64,000 bases of DNA from Craterilacuibacter sp. RT1T (lineage in GTDB: Bacteria; Pseudomonadota; Gammaproteobacteria; Burkholderiales; Chromobacteriaceae): contig NZ_JAMFLI010000007.1 in NCBI RefSeq assembly GCF_023502145.1, forward strand, positions 105,313 to 169,312, read 5' to 3'. The position numbers were made by a program, and so were the translations under genes. Position 1 is the first letter of the stretch. Each line of letters opens with the position of its first letter. The notes below the pieces were generated by a model. The model did not search any database. It saw only the letters and a program-made list of their open reading frames with translations, and was not told the DNA's origin. Shown here one piece after another: positions 1 to 9,868 of this stretch.

Positions 1-1770
1 GTAATGGTTTACTGCGCTGTGGGTGGTGTTCAGCCGCAGTCGGAAACCGTTTGGCGTCAGGCTAACAAGTACAAGGTGCCGCGCGTTGCATTCGTGAACA
101 AGATGGACCGTCAAGGCGCCAACTTCTTCCGTGCAGTTGAGCAGGTAAAAACGCGCTTGCGCGGCAACCCGGTGCCTATCGTTGTGCCTATCGGTGCAGA
201 AGATGGCTTCCAGGGTGTGGTCGATCTGCTGAAGATGAAGGCCATCATCTGGGATGAAGCATCCCAGGGTATGAAGTTTGAATACGGCGATATTCCTGCT
301 GATATTCAGGCTGTTGCCGAAGAGTGGCGCGAGAAGATGGTTGAAGCCGCCGCTGAAGTCAGCGAAGAGATGATGGACAAGTACTTGGGCGGCGAAGAGC
401 TGACCGAGGCAGAAATCATCAACGGCCTGCGTCAGCGTACACTGCGTTGCGAAATCCAGCCTATGCTGTGCGGTTCCGCGTTCAAGAACAAGGGTGTTCA
501 GCGTATGCTGGATGCCGTGATTGAGCTGCTGCCTTCGCCGCTGGACGTGCCTCCTATCGCGGGTGAAGTTGATGGTCAGCCTGCTGTCCGTCATGCTTCC
601 GACGAAGAGAAATTCTCCGCGCTGGCATTCAAACTGATGAATGACCCGTACGTTGGCCAGCTGACCTTCTTCCGCGTGTATTCGGGTGTGGTTAACTCCG
701 GTGACACCATCCTGAACTCGATCAAGGATCGTAAGGAGCGTATGGGCCGTATCGTCCAGATGCACGCTAACGACCGTATCGAGATTACTGAAGTTCGTGC
801 TGGCGATATTGCTGCTGGTATTGGCCTGAAAGACGTGACCACGGGTGAAACCCTGTGTGCCGTTGATGCGCCGATCATTCTTGAGCGTATGGAGTTCCCT
901 GAGCCGGTGATTCACGTTGCCGTTGAGCCTAAGACCAAGGCTGACCAGGAGAAGATGGGTGTTGCCCTGAACCGACTGGCCAAGGAAGACCCATCGTTCC
1001 GCGTGCGTACCGATGAAGAATCGGGCCAGACCATTATTTCCGGTATGGGTGAACTGCACCTGGAAATTCTGGTTGACCGTATGCGTCGCGAATTCGGTGT
1101 TGAGGCTAGCGTAGGCGCGCCTCAGGTTGCTTACCGTGAAACCATCACCAAGACCGTAACCGACGTTGACGGCAAGCACGTCAAGCAGTCGGGTGGTAAG
1201 GGTCAGTATGGTCACGCAGTGATCACGCTGGAGCCGTCCGGTGAAGGCAATGGCTACAAGTTCTTCGACGAGATCAAGGGTGGTACAATTCCGCGCGAAT
1301 TCATCCCGTCCGTTGACAAGGGTATCCAGAATACGCTGAACAACGGTATTCTCGCCGGCTTCCCGGTGGTTGACGTGACTGTTCGTCTGACCTTCGGTTC
1401 CTACCACGACGTTGACTCCTCGCAGATCGCGTTCGAACTGGCTGGCTCCATGGCATTCAAAGAAGCCATGCGCCGCGCTAGTCCGTGCATTCTCGAGCCG
1501 ATGATGGCTGTGGAAGTGGAAACGCCGGAAGACTACATGGGTGACGTGATGGGTGACTTGAGTCGTCGTCGCGGTATCGTGTTGGGTATGGACGATGATG
1601 GTCTGGGTGGTAAGAAGATCAAGGCCGAGGTTCCACTGGCCGAGATGTTCGGTTACTCCACCGACCTGCGTTCCGCTACCCAGGGCCGTGCTACGTACTC
1701 CATGGAGTTCAAGCACTACTCCGAAGCGCCTAAGCATGTTGCTGAAGCGGTAATGAGTGCCAAGAAGTAA
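1..1770 (+). CDS. fusA: Elongation factor G, 5'-truncated by the window edge
   Basis: EF-G is the GTPase that drives ribosomal translocation and, with RRF, ribosome recycling in the cytoplasm. The reading frame is open from base 1, so about 107 N-terminal residues (P-loop and switch regions) lie outside the window. What remains starts inside the G domain: the G4 motif NKMD is at visible residues 33-36 and the G5-like GSAFKNKG follows near 159. Domains II-V continue to a normal C-terminus. The internal ATG at base 4 is not a real start, because the residues before and after it match EF-G continuously. It precedes tuf as in the classic str operon. Identification is certain; only the 5' end is missing. 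Confidence 0.98.
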   Translation, partial: VMVYCAVGGVQPQSETVWRQANKYKVPRVAFVNKMDRQGANFFRAVEQVKTRLRGNPVPIVVPIGAEDGFQGVVDLLKMKAIIWDEASQGMKFEYGDIPADIQAVAEEWREKMVEAAAEVSEEMMDKYLGGEELTEAEIINGLRQRTLRCEIQPMLCGSAFKNKGVQRMLDAVIELLPSPLDVPPIAGEVDGQPAVRHASDEEKFSALAFKLMNDPYVGQLTFFRVYSGVVNSGDTILNSIKDRKERMGRIVQMHANDRIEITEVRAGDIAAGIGLKDVTTGETLCAVDAPIILERMEFPEPVIHVAVEPKTKADQEKMGVALNRLAKEDPSFRVRTDEESGQTIISGMGELHLEILVDRMRREFGVEASVGAPQVAYRETITKTVTDVDGKHVKQSGGKGQYGHAVITLEPSGEGNGYKFFDEIKGGTIPREFIPSVDKGIQNTLNNGILAGFPVVDVTVRLTFGSYHDVDSSQIAFELAGSMAFKEAMRRASPCILEPMMAVEVETPEDYMGDVMGDLSRRRGIVLGMDDDGLGGKKIKAEVPLAEMFGYSTDLRSATQGRATYSMEFKHYSEAPKHVAEAVMSAKK

Positions 1771-1782
1771 TTCTATGCGCTA

Positions 1783-1805
1783 AGGCTGGCCCGCCGGGCC
1801 AGTCT
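1783..1805 (+). promoter_or_regulatory. Stem-loop between fusA and tuf
   Basis: A 10-bp inverted repeat (1783-1792 with 1796-1805, one G-T wobble) closes on a 3-nt loop just after the fusA stop. The downstream bases (GGTTTGATGTTCTTT) are only moderately T-rich, so it is a poor terminator. It may act as a processing or mRNA-stability element, or a partial attenuator that sets tuf relative to fusA. The inverted repeat is directly visible; the role is inferred. Confidence 0.5.
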
Positions 1806-1839
1806 GGTTTGATGTTCTTTAATGAAGGAATTTTGCAAA

Positions 1840-3030
1840 ATGGCAAAAGAAAAGTTTGCGCGGACCAAGCCGCACGTAAACGTTGGTACCATCGGTCACG
1901 TGGACCATGGTAAGACCACCCTGACCGCAGCGATCACCACCATTCTGTCGAAGAAGTTCGGTGGCGAAGCCAAGGGTTATGCCCAGATTGACAGCGCGCC
2001 AGAAGAAAAGGCACGTGGTATTACCATTAATACCGCTCACGTTGAGTACGAGACCGAAACCCGTCACTACGCTCACGTTGACTGCCCAGGTCACGCTGAC
2101 TATGTGAAGAACATGATTACCGGCGCGGCCCAGATGGACGGCGCGATTCTGGTGTGCTCGGCCGCTGACGGTCCAATGCCACAGACCCGCGAACACATCC
2201 TGCTGGCTCGTCAGGTTGGCGTTCCTTACATCATCGTATACCTGAACAAGTGCGACATGGTTGATGATGAAGAACTGCTGGAACTGGTTGAAATGGAAGT
2301 GCGCGAGCTGCTGTCTTCCTACGACTTCCCAGGCGACGACCTGCCGCTGATCAAGGGCTCTGCCCTGAAGGCGCTGGAAGGCGACCAGTCCGATATCGGT
2401 GAGCCATCGATCTACCGTCTGGCCGATGCGCTGGATAGCTACATCCCAACGCCAGAGCGCGCTGTGGACAAGCCGTTCCTGCTGCCAATCGAAGACGTGT
2501 TCTCGATCTCCGGTCGCGGTACCGTAGTGACCGGTCGTGTTGAGCGCGGTATCGTTAAAGTCGGCGAAGAAATCGAAATCGTTGGCCTGAAAGACACCGT
2601 TAAGACGACTTGCACTGGCGTGGAAATGTTCCGCAAGCTGCTGGATCAGGGTCAGGCTGGCGACAACGTAGGCGTGCTGCTGCGTGGTACCAAGCGTGAA
2701 GACGTTGAGCGTGGCCAGGTTCTGGCTAAGCCGGGTTCCATTACCCCGCACACCAAGTTCACCGGTGAGATCTACGTACTGAGCAAGAACGAAGGTGGTC
2801 GTCACACGCCATTCTTCGCTAACTACCGCCCACAGTTCTACTTCCGTACCACGGACGTGACTGGCGCTGTTAGCCTGCCAGAAGGCGTGGAAATGGTGAT
2901 GCCTGGCGATAACGTATCCATCACGGTTGAGCTGATTGCTCCGATCGCTATGGAAGACGGTCTGCGCTTCGCTATCCGCGAAGGTGGCCGTACTGTTGGT
3001 GCCGGTGTCGTCGCCAAGATCATCGCCTAA
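1840..3030 (+). CDS. tuf: Elongation factor Tu
   Basis: EF-Tu delivers aminoacyl-tRNA to the ribosomal A site as a GTP complex. The protein is 396 residues, the usual bacterial length. GHVDHGKT (P-loop, residues 19-26), the DCPGH switch II motif near 81 and NKCD near 136 are all present, followed by the two beta-barrel domains. The ATG at 1840 gives the canonical MAKEKF N-terminus and follows an AAGGAA ribosome site; an in-frame ATG 18 bases earlier would add six non-conserved residues. It lies between fusA and rpsJ. Many proteobacteria carry a second tuf, which cannot be judged from this window. Confidence 0.98.
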   Translation: MAKEKFARTKPHVNVGTIGHVDHGKTTLTAAITTILSKKFGGEAKGYAQIDSAPEEKARGITINTAHVEYETETRHYAHVDCPGHADYVKNMITGAAQMDGAILVCSAADGPMPQTREHILLARQVGVPYIIVYLNKCDMVDDEELLELVEMEVRELLSSYDFPGDDLPLIKGSALKALEGDQSDIGEPSIYRLADALDSYIPTPERAVDKPFLLPIEDVFSISGRGTVVTGRVERGIVKVGEEIEIVGLKDTVKTTCTGVEMFRKLLDQGQAGDNVGVLLRGTKREDVERGQVLAKPGSITPHTKFTGEIYVLSKNEGGRHTPFFANYRPQFYFRTTDVTGAVSLPEGVEMVMPGDNVSITVELIAPIAMEDGLRFAIREGGRTVGAGVVAKIIA

Positions 3031-3048
3031 TCAGGCGCGGAGAATAGT

Positions 3049-3360
3049 ATGCAAAGCCAAAAAATCCGCATCCGCCTGAAGGCGTTTGACTACAACCTGA
3101 TCGATCGCTCGGCTCAGGAAATCGTTGAGACTGCAAAGCGCACCGGCGCTGTTGTGAAGGGTCCGGTTCCGCTGCCGACCAAGATCGAGCGTTTCAATAT
3201 TCTGCGTTCGCCGCACGTGAACAAGACTTCCCGCGACCAGCTGGAAATCCGTACTCACCTGCGCCTGATGGACATCGTGGACCCTACCGACAAGACGGTT
3301 GATGCTTTGATGAAGCTCGACCTGCCGGCTGGCGTTGACGTGGAAATCAAACTGCAGTAA
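3049..3360 (+). CDS. rpsJ: 30S ribosomal protein S10 (NusE)
   Basis: S10 is a small-subunit head protein that also acts as NusE in transcription antitermination with NusB. The 103-residue length and the N-terminal [13 protein letters not shown] block are typical. It begins only 18 bases after the tuf stop, so it is probably transcribed with the str genes. Unlike in E. coli, there is no room for a long S10 leader upstream; the long gap with a hairpin lies downstream instead, before rplC. Confidence 0.98.
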   Translation: MQSQKIRIRLKAFDYNLIDRSAQEIVETAKRTGAVVKGPVPLPTKIERFNILRSPHVNKTSRDQLEIRTHLRLMDIVDPTDKTVDALMKLDLPAGVDVEIKLQ

Positions 3361-3392
3361 TCAGATATTCGCGATGCAGTTACGCTAAGTTA

Positions 3393-3422
3393 TTGCATTG
3401 TATGAATTTTCTGTGATACATT
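3393..3422 (+). promoter_or_regulatory. Weak candidate promoter before rplC
   Basis: TTGCAT (3393-3398), an 18-bp spacer and an extended -10, TG-A-TACATT (3414-3422), lie in the rpsJ-rplC gap. A transcript from it would start near 3429, inside the 5' arm of the following hairpin, and so would escape the terminator. The match is weak and no other evidence supports it. Confidence 0.3.
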
Positions 3423-3423
3423 T

Positions 3424-3459
3424 GCGGACTCGCAATTTTGCGAGTCCGCTTTTGTTTTT
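3424..3459 (+). terminator. Intrinsic-terminator-like hairpin between rpsJ and rplC
   Basis: An 11-bp perfect stem (3424-3434 with 3439-3449) with a 4-nt loop is followed at once by TTTTGTTTTT. That is a textbook rho-independent terminator, placed inside what should be one ribosomal protein transcript and 45 bases before rplC. It may be an attenuator: L3 and L4 are encoded just downstream, and E. coli L4 controls its own operon by attenuation. The structure is seen directly; the regulatory role is inferred. Confidence 0.75.
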
Positions 3460-3503
3460 GTATGCTGGTCAATCGTAATCGGCACCTGCAAAAGGAAATA
3501 AAC

Positions 3504-4148
3504 ATGACTTTAGGTCTAGTCGGACGCAAGGTCGGCATGACCCGCATTTTCGCTGAGGATGGTGCTTCCATCCCTGTGACTGTGCTGGATATGGCTTCCA
3601 ACCGCGTTTCGCAAATTAAAACCTCCGATGTGGATGGTTACACTGCTGTTCAGGTCGCCTATGGCGAGCGCAAGGCAAGCCGCGTAGTTAAGGCTGCTGC
3701 TGGTCACTTCGCCAAGGCTGGCGTTGAGGCTGGTCGTGGGATGCGTGAATTCACGCTGACCGCTGAAGAGCTTTCCGCTTTCAAACCTGGCGATGCTATT
3801 ACCGTGGAAATTTTCCAGGTAGGTCAACTGGTCGATGTGACCGGTACCTCCAAGGGTAAGGGCTTCTCGGGTGTGATCAAGCGTCACAACTTCTCGTCCA
3901 ACCGCGCATCGCACGGTAACTCCCGTTCGCACAATACCCCAGGTTCTATCGGTATGGCGCAGGATCCGGGTCGCGTGTTTGCTGGTAAGCGTATGGCCGG
4001 CCAGTACGGTAACGTCAAGAGCACGGTTCAGTGCCTCGAGGTTGTTCGTATCGACACCGAGCGTCAGCTGATTCTGGTTAAGGGCGCAGTGCCTGGTGCT
4101 ACGAATGGCGACGTGATGGTTCGTCCAAGTGTGAAGGCGGGTGCGTGA
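3504..4148 (+). CDS. rplC: 50S ribosomal protein L3
   Basis: L3 is an early-assembling 23S rRNA-binding protein near the peptidyl transferase centre. It has 214 residues starting [16 protein letters not shown], the family's N-terminal signature, and the central loop with [10 protein letters not shown] and [13 protein letters not shown] is intact. The start at 3504 is chosen because an AAGGAA ribosome site lies 7 bases upstream and the in-frame residues before it are not L3-like. It opens the S10-type block downstream of the intergenic terminator and overlaps rplD through TGATG. Confidence 0.97.
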   Translation: MTLGLVGRKVGMTRIFAEDGASIPVTVLDMASNRVSQIKTSDVDGYTAVQVAYGERKASRVVKAAAGHFAKAGVEAGRGMREFTLTAEELSAFKPGDAITVEIFQVGQLVDVTGTSKGKGFSGVIKRHNFSSNRASHGNSRSHNTPGSIGMAQDPGRVFAGKRMAGQYGNVKSTVQCLEVVRIDTERQLILVKGAVPGATNGDVMVRPSVKAGA

Positions 4149-4768
4149 TGGAATTGAAAGTAATCAATACCCAGGGTCAGGCTGTAGAGAACCTGCTGGC
4201 GTCTGATGCGCTGTTCGGTCGCGACTACAACGAAGCTCTGGTTCACCAGGTTGTGACTGCATTCCTGGCGAATGCTCGCAGCGGTAACCGTGCGCAGTTG
4301 ACACGTGCCGAAGTTAGCCACTCGACCAAGAAGCCTTTCAAGCAGAAAGGTACTGGCAATGCTCGTGCCGGTATGACTTCGTCCCCGATTCGTCGTGGCG
4401 GTGGTCGTGCTTTCCCGAACAAGCCGGACGAGAACTTCACCCAGAAGGTTAACCGCAAGATGTTCCGTGCCGGTGTGGCGACGATTCTGTCCCAGCTGGT
4501 ACGTGATGAGCGTCTGATCGTGGTTGACAGTCTGTCGGTTGAAACGCCGAAGACCAAGGAATTCGCAGGTGTTGTGAAGTCCATGGGTCTGGAGCAGGCA
4601 CTGTTCATCACCAAAGAGCTCGATGAAAATCTTTACCTTTCGTCGCGTAACCTTCCTAACGTTCTGGTGATCGAAGCCCAGCAAGCTGATCCATACAGCC
4701 TGCTTCGCTTTAAGAAGATTGTGATCACTCGCGACGCTGTCAAGCAACTTGAGGAGCAGTGGGCATGA
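4148..4768 (+). CDS. rplD: 50S ribosomal protein L4
   Basis: L4 binds 23S rRNA domain I and lines the exit tunnel; in enterobacteria it also represses the S10 operon. It has 206 residues starting [11 protein letters not shown] and closely resembles the Neisseria protein as I remember it. The extended tunnel loop ([18 protein letters not shown]) is conserved. The ATG shares bases with the rplC stop (TGATG), indicating translational coupling. If this L4 retains autogenous control, the hairpin in the rpsJ-rplC gap is the likeliest target in this cluster. Confidence 0.97.
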   Translation: MELKVINTQGQAVENLLASDALFGRDYNEALVHQVVTAFLANARSGNRAQLTRAEVSHSTKKPFKQKGTGNARAGMTSSPIRRGGGRAFPNKPDENFTQKVNRKMFRAGVATILSQLVRDERLIVVDSLSVETPKTKEFAGVVKSMGLEQALFITKELDENLYLSSRNLPNVLVIEAQQADPYSLLRFKKIVITRDAVKQLEEQWA

Positions 4769-5067
4769 ATCAAGAACGTCTGATGCAGGTTATCCTCGCT
4801 CCGATCGTGTCCGAGAAAAGCACGCTGATCGCTGAGAAGAACCAGCAAGTTGCTTTCCGCGTTGTGACCGATGCCAACAAGACCGAGATCAAGGCTGCTG
4901 TCGAGCTGCTGTTCAATGTCAAAGTGGCCGCTGTTGCAACGATTAATGCCAAGGGTAAAACCAAGCGTTTCGGTCGCACATCGGGTCGTCGCAAGGACTG
5001 GAAAAAGGCTTATGTTAGCCTGGTGCCAGGTCAGGAATTTGATCTGACCGCAGCGTCCGCGGAGTAA
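4765..5067 (+). CDS. rplW: 50S ribosomal protein L23
   Basis: L23 sits at the exit-tunnel rim and docks trigger factor and SRP. The protein has 100 residues, starting [19 protein letters not shown]. The start at 4765 overlaps the rplD stop in an ATGA arrangement and follows GAGGAG at 4751-4756; a GTG six bases earlier is less likely. It is translationally coupled to rplD. Confidence 0.97.
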   Translation: MNQERLMQVILAPIVSEKSTLIAEKNQQVAFRVVTDANKTEIKAAVELLFNVKVAAVATINAKGKTKRFGRTSGRRKDWKKAYVSLVPGQEFDLTAASAE

Positions 5068-5078
5068 GGAGATAGAGC

Positions 5079-5912
5079 ATGCCTATCGTTAAAGTTAAGC
5101 CAACATCTGCCGGTCGCCGCGCAGTTGTCAAGGTTGTACACCCCGACCTGCATAAGGGCGCGCCTCACGCCGCTCTTATCGAAAAGAAAAATTCGACAGG
5201 TGGTCGTAACAATAATGGTCACATCACTACCCGTCATATGGGTGGTGGTCACAAGAAGAACTATCGCCTTATCGACTTCCGTCGTAACAAAGATAGTATT
5301 CCGGCCAAAGTTGAGCGTGTTGAATACGATCCGAACCGCACTGCGCACATCGCACTGTTGTGCTACGCAGACGGCGAGCGTCGTTATGTGATCGCCCCGC
5401 GTGGCGTTAAGGCCGGCGAAGTTCTGCTGTCCGGCGCTGAAGCGCCGATCAAGGCCGGTAATGCGTTGCCAATCCGTAATATCCCGGTTGGTACGACCAT
5501 TCACTGCATCGAGCTGCAGCCAGGCCGTGGCGCCCAGCTGGCACGCTCCGCTGGTCAGTCCGCTATGCTGCTGGCTCGCGAAGGCATCTACGCGCAGCTG
5601 CGTCTGCGTTCGGGTGAAATCCGCAAGGTTCACGTTGACTGCCGCGCCACCATCGGCGAAGTGGGCAACGGCGAGCACAGCCTGCGTAAGATCGGTAAGG
5701 CCGGTGCAAACCGCTGGCGTGGTATCCGTCCGACCGTGCGTGGTGTTGCAATGAACCCAGTGGATCACCCACATGGTGGTGGTGAAGGCCGTACTGGTGA
5801 AGGCCGTGTGCCGGTTAGCCCATGGGGCCAGCCGACGAAGGGCTTCCGTACACGTCGCAACAAGCGTACCGACAATATGATCGTACGCCGCCGCTATTCC
5901 ACTAAAGGTTAA
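5079..5912 (+). CDS. rplB: 50S ribosomal protein L2
   Basis: L2 is a primary 23S rRNA-binding protein required for subunit association and peptidyl transfer. Its 277 residues match the family length. The C-terminal signature [16 protein letters not shown], with the functionally important histidine, is intact, and the basic tail ends RRYSTKG. It starts at [14 protein letters not shown] with AAGGAG just upstream, 11 bases after rplW. Confidence 0.98.
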   Translation: MPIVKVKPTSAGRRAVVKVVHPDLHKGAPHAALIEKKNSTGGRNNNGHITTRHMGGGHKKNYRLIDFRRNKDSIPAKVERVEYDPNRTAHIALLCYADGERRYVIAPRGVKAGEVLLSGAEAPIKAGNALPIRNIPVGTTIHCIELQPGRGAQLARSAGQSAMLLAREGIYAQLRLRSGEIRKVHVDCRATIGEVGNGEHSLRKIGKAGANRWRGIRPTVRGVAMNPVDHPHGGGEGRTGEGRVPVSPWGQPTKGFRTRRNKRTDNMIVRRRYSTKG

Positions 5913-5917
5913 TTGAA

Positions 5918-6196
5918 ATGGCACGTTCGCTTAAAAAAGGCCCGTTTGTTGATCTCCACTTGCTGGGTAAGGTGGATGCGGCGCGTGCAACCAGTGACAA
6001 ACGTCCGATCAAGACTTGGTCGCGTCGTTCGACCGTCCTGCCGGACTTCATTGGTCTCACGATTGCTGTTCACAACGGTCGCACTCACGTTCCGGTCTAC
6101 ATCTCCGAGAACATGGTTGGTCACAAACTGGGTGAATTCTCTCTGACTCGTACCTTCAAAGGCCATGCTGCCGATAAGAAGGCTAAGAAGAGGTAA
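5918..6196 (+). CDS. rpsS: 30S ribosomal protein S19
   Basis: S19 forms a complex with S13 in the 30S head and contacts the A-site tRNA. The 92-residue protein begins [16 protein letters not shown] and carries the conserved [20 protein letters not shown] block near the C-terminus. It is spaced 5 bases after rplB and 9 before rplV, in the standard S10 order. Confidence 0.98.
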   Translation: MARSLKKGPFVDLHLLGKVDAARATSDKRPIKTWSRRSTVLPDFIGLTIAVHNGRTHVPVYISENMVGHKLGEFSLTRTFKGHAADKKAKKR

Positions 6197-6205
6197 GGTG
6201 AAGCG

Positions 6206-6535
6206 ATGAGAGTATCTGCACATTTGAAAAACGCTCGCTTGTCGGCACAGAAGTGCCGCCTGGTGGCCGATCTTATCCGCGGTAAGTCCGTTGATGAAGC
6301 CCTGAACATTCTCGCATTCAGCCCTAAAAAAGGTGCGGAACTGCTGAAGAAAGTGCTCAACTCGGCGATTGCCAATGCTGAGCATAACGAAGGCGCTGAT
6401 ATCGACACCCTGGTGGTGGCGACCGTTTTTGTTGACAAGGGTCCGAGCCTGAAGCGCTTTACGGCCCGCGCCAAAGGTCGTGGCAATCGCATCGAAAAGC
6501 AGACTTGCCACATTACGTTGACCGTAGGCAATTGA
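6206..6535 (+). CDS. rplV: 50S ribosomal protein L22
   Basis: L22 contacts all 23S domains and its beta-hairpin narrows the exit tunnel, the site of many macrolide-resistance changes. The length is 109 residues; [15 protein letters not shown] near the N-terminus and the C-terminal hairpin segment ([21 protein letters not shown]) are typical. It lies 9 bases after rpsS and 10 before rpsC. Confidence 0.98.
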   Translation: MRVSAHLKNARLSAQKCRLVADLIRGKSVDEALNILAFSPKKGAELLKKVLNSAIANAEHNEGADIDTLVVATVFVDKGPSLKRFTARAKGRGNRIEKQTCHITLTVGN

Positions 6536-6545
6536 GGGGTTAGCA

Positions 6546-7250
6546 ATGGGTCAGAAGATTCATCCGACGGGATTCCGTCTTGCCGTTACTAAGAACTGGT
6601 CTTCGAAATGGTACGCCAGCTCCCAGGATTTTCCTGGCATGCTGTTGAAAGATATCGAAGTCCGTGAGTTCCTGAAAAAGCGTCTTGCTCACGCATCCGT
6701 AGGTCGTGTAGTGATCGAGCGTCCGGCTAAGTCCGCACGCATCACGATTCACAGCGCACGTCCGGGTGTGGTGATTGGCAAGAAGGGCGAAGACATCGAG
6801 TTGCTCAAGCGTGATCTGCAGAGCAAGCTGGGTGTGCCTGTGCACGTTAATATCGAAGAAATCCGCCGTCCTGAAGTGGATGCGCAAATCATTGCCGATG
6901 GCATTGCTTCTCAGCTCGAGAAGCGTGTAATGTTCCGTCGTGCCATGAAGCGCTCCATGCAGAACGCCATGCGCATGGGTGCCTTGGGCATCAAGATCAT
7001 GAGTGCTGGCCGTCTGAACGGTATCGAAATCGCCCGTACCGAGTGGTACCGTGAAGGCCGTGTGCCTTTGCACACTCTGCGTGCTGATGTCGATTACGCG
7101 ACTTCTGAAGCCAAGACCACCTACGGTATCATCGGTATCAAGGTTTGGGTCTACAAAGGCGATCTGAAGCCGGGTCAGGTTCAGGCTGCTCCAGTAGCGC
7201 CTGAGAAGAAAATCAGAAAGTCGGGGGCACGAAATGCTACAGCCAACTAG
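6546..7250 (+). CDS. rpsC: 30S ribosomal protein S3
   Basis: S3 lies at the mRNA entry site and contributes helicase activity with S4 and S5. It has 234 residues: an N-terminal region, a KH type-2 domain with the [12 protein letters not shown] loop near residues 75-87, and the C-terminal S3 domain. The last 17 bases overlap the start of rplP, so the two are translationally coupled. Confidence 0.98.
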   Translation: MGQKIHPTGFRLAVTKNWSSKWYASSQDFPGMLLKDIEVREFLKKRLAHASVGRVVIERPAKSARITIHSARPGVVIGKKGEDIELLKRDLQSKLGVPVHVNIEEIRRPEVDAQIIADGIASQLEKRVMFRRAMKRSMQNAMRMGALGIKIMSAGRLNGIEIARTEWYREGRVPLHTLRADVDYATSEAKTTYGIIGIKVWVYKGDLKPGQVQAAPVAPEKKIRKSGARNATAN

Positions 7251-7650
7251 ACTCAAGTACCGTAAACAGCACAAAGGCCGTAACACCGGTATCGCCACCC
7301 GTGGTAACAAGGTGAGCTTCGGTGATTTTGGTCTGAAGGCTGTGGGTCGTGGCCGTCTGACCGCGCGTCAGATCGAGGCAGCTCGTCGCGCCATGACTCG
7401 TCACATCAAGCGTGGTGGTCGTATCTGGATTCGTGTATTCCCAGATAAGCCGATCACCTCCAAGCCTGCCGAAGTACGTATGGGTAACGGTAAAGGTAGT
7501 CCGGAATTCTACGTGGCAGAAATCCAGCCTGGCAAAATGCTGTATGAGATGGACGGTGTAGCTGAAGAGCTCGCCCGCGAAGCTTTCCGCTTGGCCGCAG
7601 CAAAATTGCCGATCGCCACTATGTTTGTGATTAGACAGGTAGGTCAGTAA
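7234..7650 (+). CDS. rplP: 50S ribosomal protein L16
   Basis: L16 organises the A-site region of the 50S subunit. It has 138 residues, starting [17 protein letters not shown] as usual; [27 protein letters not shown] is the family core. The start lies inside the 3' end of rpsC, and the stop overlaps the rpmC start codon by one base (TAATG). Confidence 0.98.
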   Translation: MLQPTRLKYRKQHKGRNTGIATRGNKVSFGDFGLKAVGRGRLTARQIEAARRAMTRHIKRGGRIWIRVFPDKPITSKPAEVRMGNGKGSPEFYVAEIQPGKMLYEMDGVAEELAREAFRLAAAKLPIATMFVIRQVGQ

Positions 7651-7838
7651 TGAAAGCGTCCGAACTGAGAGCAAAGAACGTGGACGAGCTGAAGGTTGAA
7701 CTGTTGAGCCTGTTGAAGGCCCAGTTTGCCCTGCGCATGCAAAACGCCACGCAGCAGCTCGCCAAAAACAGTGAACTGAAGAAAGTTCGCCGCGACATCG
7801 CTCGTGTGCGCACCATTCTGAAAGAGAAGGCTGCTTAA
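7650..7838 (+). CDS. rpmC: 50S ribosomal protein L29
   Basis: L29 is a small helical protein beside L23 at the tunnel exit. The 62 residues [21 protein letters not shown] onward form the expected two-helix hairpin. It shares one base with the rplP stop and is separated from rpsQ by a single base. Confidence 0.97.
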   Translation: MKASELRAKNVDELKVELLSLLKAQFALRMQNATQQLAKNSELKKVRRDIARVRTILKEKAA

Positions 7839-7839
7839 T

Positions 7840-8103
7840 ATGAGCGAAATCAAAATGGTACGTACGCTGACTGGTAAAGTCGTCAGCGACAAGATGGACA
7901 AGACCGTAACCGTACTGGTCGAGCGCAAAGTTAAGCACCCGATCTACGGCAAGGTGATCCGTCTTTCCAACAAGTTCCACGCGCACGACGAAGCCAACGA
8001 GTATCGTGAGGGTGATCTGGTTATTATCAGTGAGTCCCGTCCGCTCTCGAAGACTAAGACGTGGGTGGTAACTAGCCTGGTCGAGAAAGCTCGTCAGGCG
8101 TAA
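7840..8103 (+). CDS. rpsQ: 30S ribosomal protein S17
   Basis: S17 is a primary 16S rRNA-binding OB-fold protein in the 30S body. Its 87 residues contain [25 protein letters not shown] and the [11 protein letters not shown] block, both diagnostic. It ends the S10 block; the next 200 bases are non-coding and hold the start signals of the spc block. Confidence 0.97.
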   Translation: MSEIKMVRTLTGKVVSDKMDKTVTVLVERKVKHPIYGKVIRLSNKFHAHDEANEYREGDLVIISESRPLSKTKTWVVTSLVEKARQA

Positions 8104-8106
8104 AGC

Positions 8107-8135
8107 TTGCAGAGGGGGCAGCCCCTCTGTATAAT
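8107..8135 (+). promoter_or_regulatory. Promoter of the spc block (upstream of rplN)
   Basis: A perfect -10 box TATAAT (8130-8135) lies 17 bp after TTGCAG (8107-8112, 3 of 6 to consensus). The spacer is filled by a palindrome (CAGAGGGG/CCCCTCTG, 8110-8128). Transcription would start near 8142, about 160 bases before rplN. This corresponds in position to the spc promoter of E. coli. The strong -10 and spacing support it; the -35 is weak. Confidence 0.65.
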
Positions 8136-8267
8136 GGCCACTTCCCCATCATGTCTGGTGGGGATCTGCCCTTACGGGGTCCAAAACTGGCCGTTAGATA
8201 CGCCGCAATTATTGCGGCGTTTCATCTGTGAAGTCGCTCAGCAACGCAGCTGACCGATCAGATGAAA
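8136..8267 (+). promoter_or_regulatory. Highly structured leader RNA between rpsQ and rplN
   Basis: Nested inverted repeats fill this stretch: GGCCA (8136-8140) with TGGCC (8188-8192) enclosing a CCCCA/TGGGG stem (8144-8148 with 8159-8163); an 8-9-bp hairpin CGCCGCAA/TTGCGGCG (8201-8208 with 8212-8219) followed by TTTC; then TTTCATCTG (8220-8228) with CAGATGAAA (8259-8267), enclosing TCAGC/GCTGA. The transcript from the preceding promoter would therefore be a folded 5' leader, or a short RNA ending near 8222. I do not recognise the fold as a named family; ribosomal-protein autoregulation is the natural guess. Confidence 0.55.
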
Positions 8268-8303
8268 GTGACGGGGTAAGTTGGATAAAAAAGGTAATCA
8301 TAA

Positions 8304-8672
8304 ATGATCCAAATGCAGACCATGCTTGAGGTCGCGGATAACACTGGTGCACGTCATGTCATGTGCATTAAAGTGTTGGGCGGCTCCAAGCGTCGCTACG
8401 CTAGCGTTGGCGATATTATCAAGGTGACCATCAAGGATGCTGCTCCGCGCGGCCGCGTCAAGAAAGGCGACGTATACAACGCTGTTGTTGTACGTACTGC
8501 CAAAGGCGTTCGTCGTCCAGATGGCTCGTTGATCAAGTTCGACGGTAATGCTGCGGTATTGCTGAATGCCAAACTTGAGCCTATCGGCACTCGCATCTTC
8601 GGGCCTGTTACGCGTGAACTGCGTACCGAGCGTTTCATGAAGATCGTGTCGCTGGCACCGGAAGTGCTGTAA
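8304..8672 (+). CDS. rplN: 50S ribosomal protein L14
   Basis: L14 forms inter-subunit bridges and is the target of the silencing factor RsfS. It has 122 residues, starting [27 protein letters not shown], which is diagnostic. It opens the spc block after the 200-base regulatory gap, with AAAAAAGG upstream serving as a modest ribosome site. Confidence 0.98.
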   Translation: MIQMQTMLEVADNTGARHVMCIKVLGGSKRRYASVGDIIKVTIKDAAPRGRVKKGDVYNAVVVRTAKGVRRPDGSLIKFDGNAAVLLNAKLEPIGTRIFGPVTRELRTERFMKIVSLAPEVL

Positions 8673-8681
8673 GGAGCTAGC

Positions 8682-8996
8682 ATGCGCAAGATTCGCAAAG
8701 GTGATGAAGTCGTAGTAATCACCGGTAAAGATAAAGGTAAGCGTGGCACCGTGTTGCGTTCGCTGGAAGGTAAAGTTGTTGTTGAGGGCGTTAACGTCGT
8801 CAAGAAGCACATGAAACCAAATCCGGTACGCGGCATCGCAGGCGGCATCGTTGACAAGACCATGCCGATTGACGTGTCCAATGTGGCCATTTTCAACACC
8901 GCCAGCCAGAAGGCTGATCGTGTTGGCTTCAAGACACTTGAAGACGGTCGCAAGGTGCGTGTGTTCAAGTCCTCCGGCGAAGTCGTCGGGGCTTAA
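8682..8996 (+). CDS. rplX: 50S ribosomal protein L24
   Basis: L24 is an assembly-initiator protein for the 50S subunit. Its 104 residues carry an N-terminal KOW motif ([17 protein letters not shown], residues 6-22). AAGGAG precedes the start, and the gene lies 9 bases after rplN and before rplE. In E. coli the S8 repressor site sits around this junction, but the gap here is too short to judge. Confidence 0.97.
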   Translation: MRKIRKGDEVVVITGKDKGKRGTVLRSLEGKVVVEGVNVVKKHMKPNPVRGIAGGIVDKTMPIDVSNVAIFNTASQKADRVGFKTLEDGRKVRVFKSSGEVVGA

Positions 8997-9005
8997 GGAG
9001 TCAAC

Positions 9006-9545
9006 ATGGCACGTCTTTACGATTTTTACAAAGAAACGGTTGTTGCTGATCTGGTAAAACAGTTCGGTTACAAATCGATCATGGAAGTACCGCGCATCGA
9101 GAAGATTACCCTGAACATGGGTGTCGGCGAAGCTGTTGCGGACAAAAAAGTCATGGAATTCGCCGTTGGTGATCTGCAGAAGATCGCCGGCCAGAAGCCA
9201 GTTGTGACCACCGCTCGTAAGTCGATCGCCGGCTTTAAGATTCGTGATCACTACCCGGTTGGCTGCAAGGTGACACTGCGCCGCGAGCGCATGTACGAAT
9301 TCCTGGATCGCCTGGTTACGATTTCGCTGCCACGTGTACGCGACTTCCGTGGTGTGTCCGGCAAGTCTTTTGACGGCCGTGGCAACTACAACATGGGTGT
9401 TAAAGAGCAGATCATCTTCCCGGAAATCGAGTACGACAAGATCGATGCTCTGCGTGGTATGAACATCACCATCACCACCACGGCGAAGACTGACGAAGAG
9501 GCCCGCGCACTGCTGGCTGCTTTCAAGTTCCCGTTCAAGGGTTAA
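9006..9545 (+). CDS. rplE: 50S ribosomal protein L5
   Basis: L5 binds 5S rRNA and contacts the P-site tRNA. Its 179 residues contain [18 protein letters not shown] and the [18 protein letters not shown] block typical of bacterial L5. It starts after AAGGAG, 9 bases from rplX and 4 bases before rpsN. Confidence 0.98.
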   Translation: MARLYDFYKETVVADLVKQFGYKSIMEVPRIEKITLNMGVGEAVADKKVMEFAVGDLQKIAGQKPVVTTARKSIAGFKIRDHYPVGCKVTLRRERMYEFLDRLVTISLPRVRDFRGVSGKSFDGRGNYNMGVKEQIIFPEIEYDKIDALRGMNITITTTAKTDEEARALLAAFKFPFKG

Positions 9546-9549
9546 GCAC

Positions 9550-9855
9550 ATGGCAACACTTGCACTGATTAACCGTGAAGAGAAGCGTACCAAAACTGTT
9601 GCAAAATTTGCAGCAAAGCGCGAAGCACTCATCGGCATCATCAACAACCAAAGTCTGTCTGACGATGAGCGCTTTGCTGCTCGTCTGAAGCTGCAACAGC
9701 TGCCGCGTGACGCTAGCCCGGTTCGCCAGCGTCGCCGTTGCGCTATCACTGGTCGTCCACGTGGCGTTTTCCGCAAGTTCGGTCTTGGCCGTAGCAAATT
9801 GCGTGAGATCGCCATGAAGGGTGAGATTCCTGGCGTTACAAAGGCCAGCTGGTAA
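9550..9855 (+). CDS. rpsN: 30S ribosomal protein S14, zinc-independent form
   Basis: S14 is a 30S head protein near the A site. At 101 residues it is the long form, and it lacks the paired CxxC zinc ligands of the short form (only one Cys, in [11 protein letters not shown]). The C-terminal [22 protein letters not shown] segment is family-specific. It does not depend on zinc, so no zinc-responsive paralogue needs to be inferred. Confidence 0.97.
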   Translation: MATLALINREEKRTKTVAKFAAKREALIGIINNQSLSDDERFAARLKLQQLPRDASPVRQRRRCAITGRPRGVFRKFGLGRSKLREIAMKGEIPGVTKASW

Positions 9856-9868
9856 TAGGAGAAAACGA

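Noticed and set aside
8298..9815. A 505-codon open frame on the - strand across rplN-rpsN
   Set aside because: It is antisense to four certain ribosomal protein genes. Long antisense frames arise here from strongly biased codon use. It has no ribosome site and no protein-like features.
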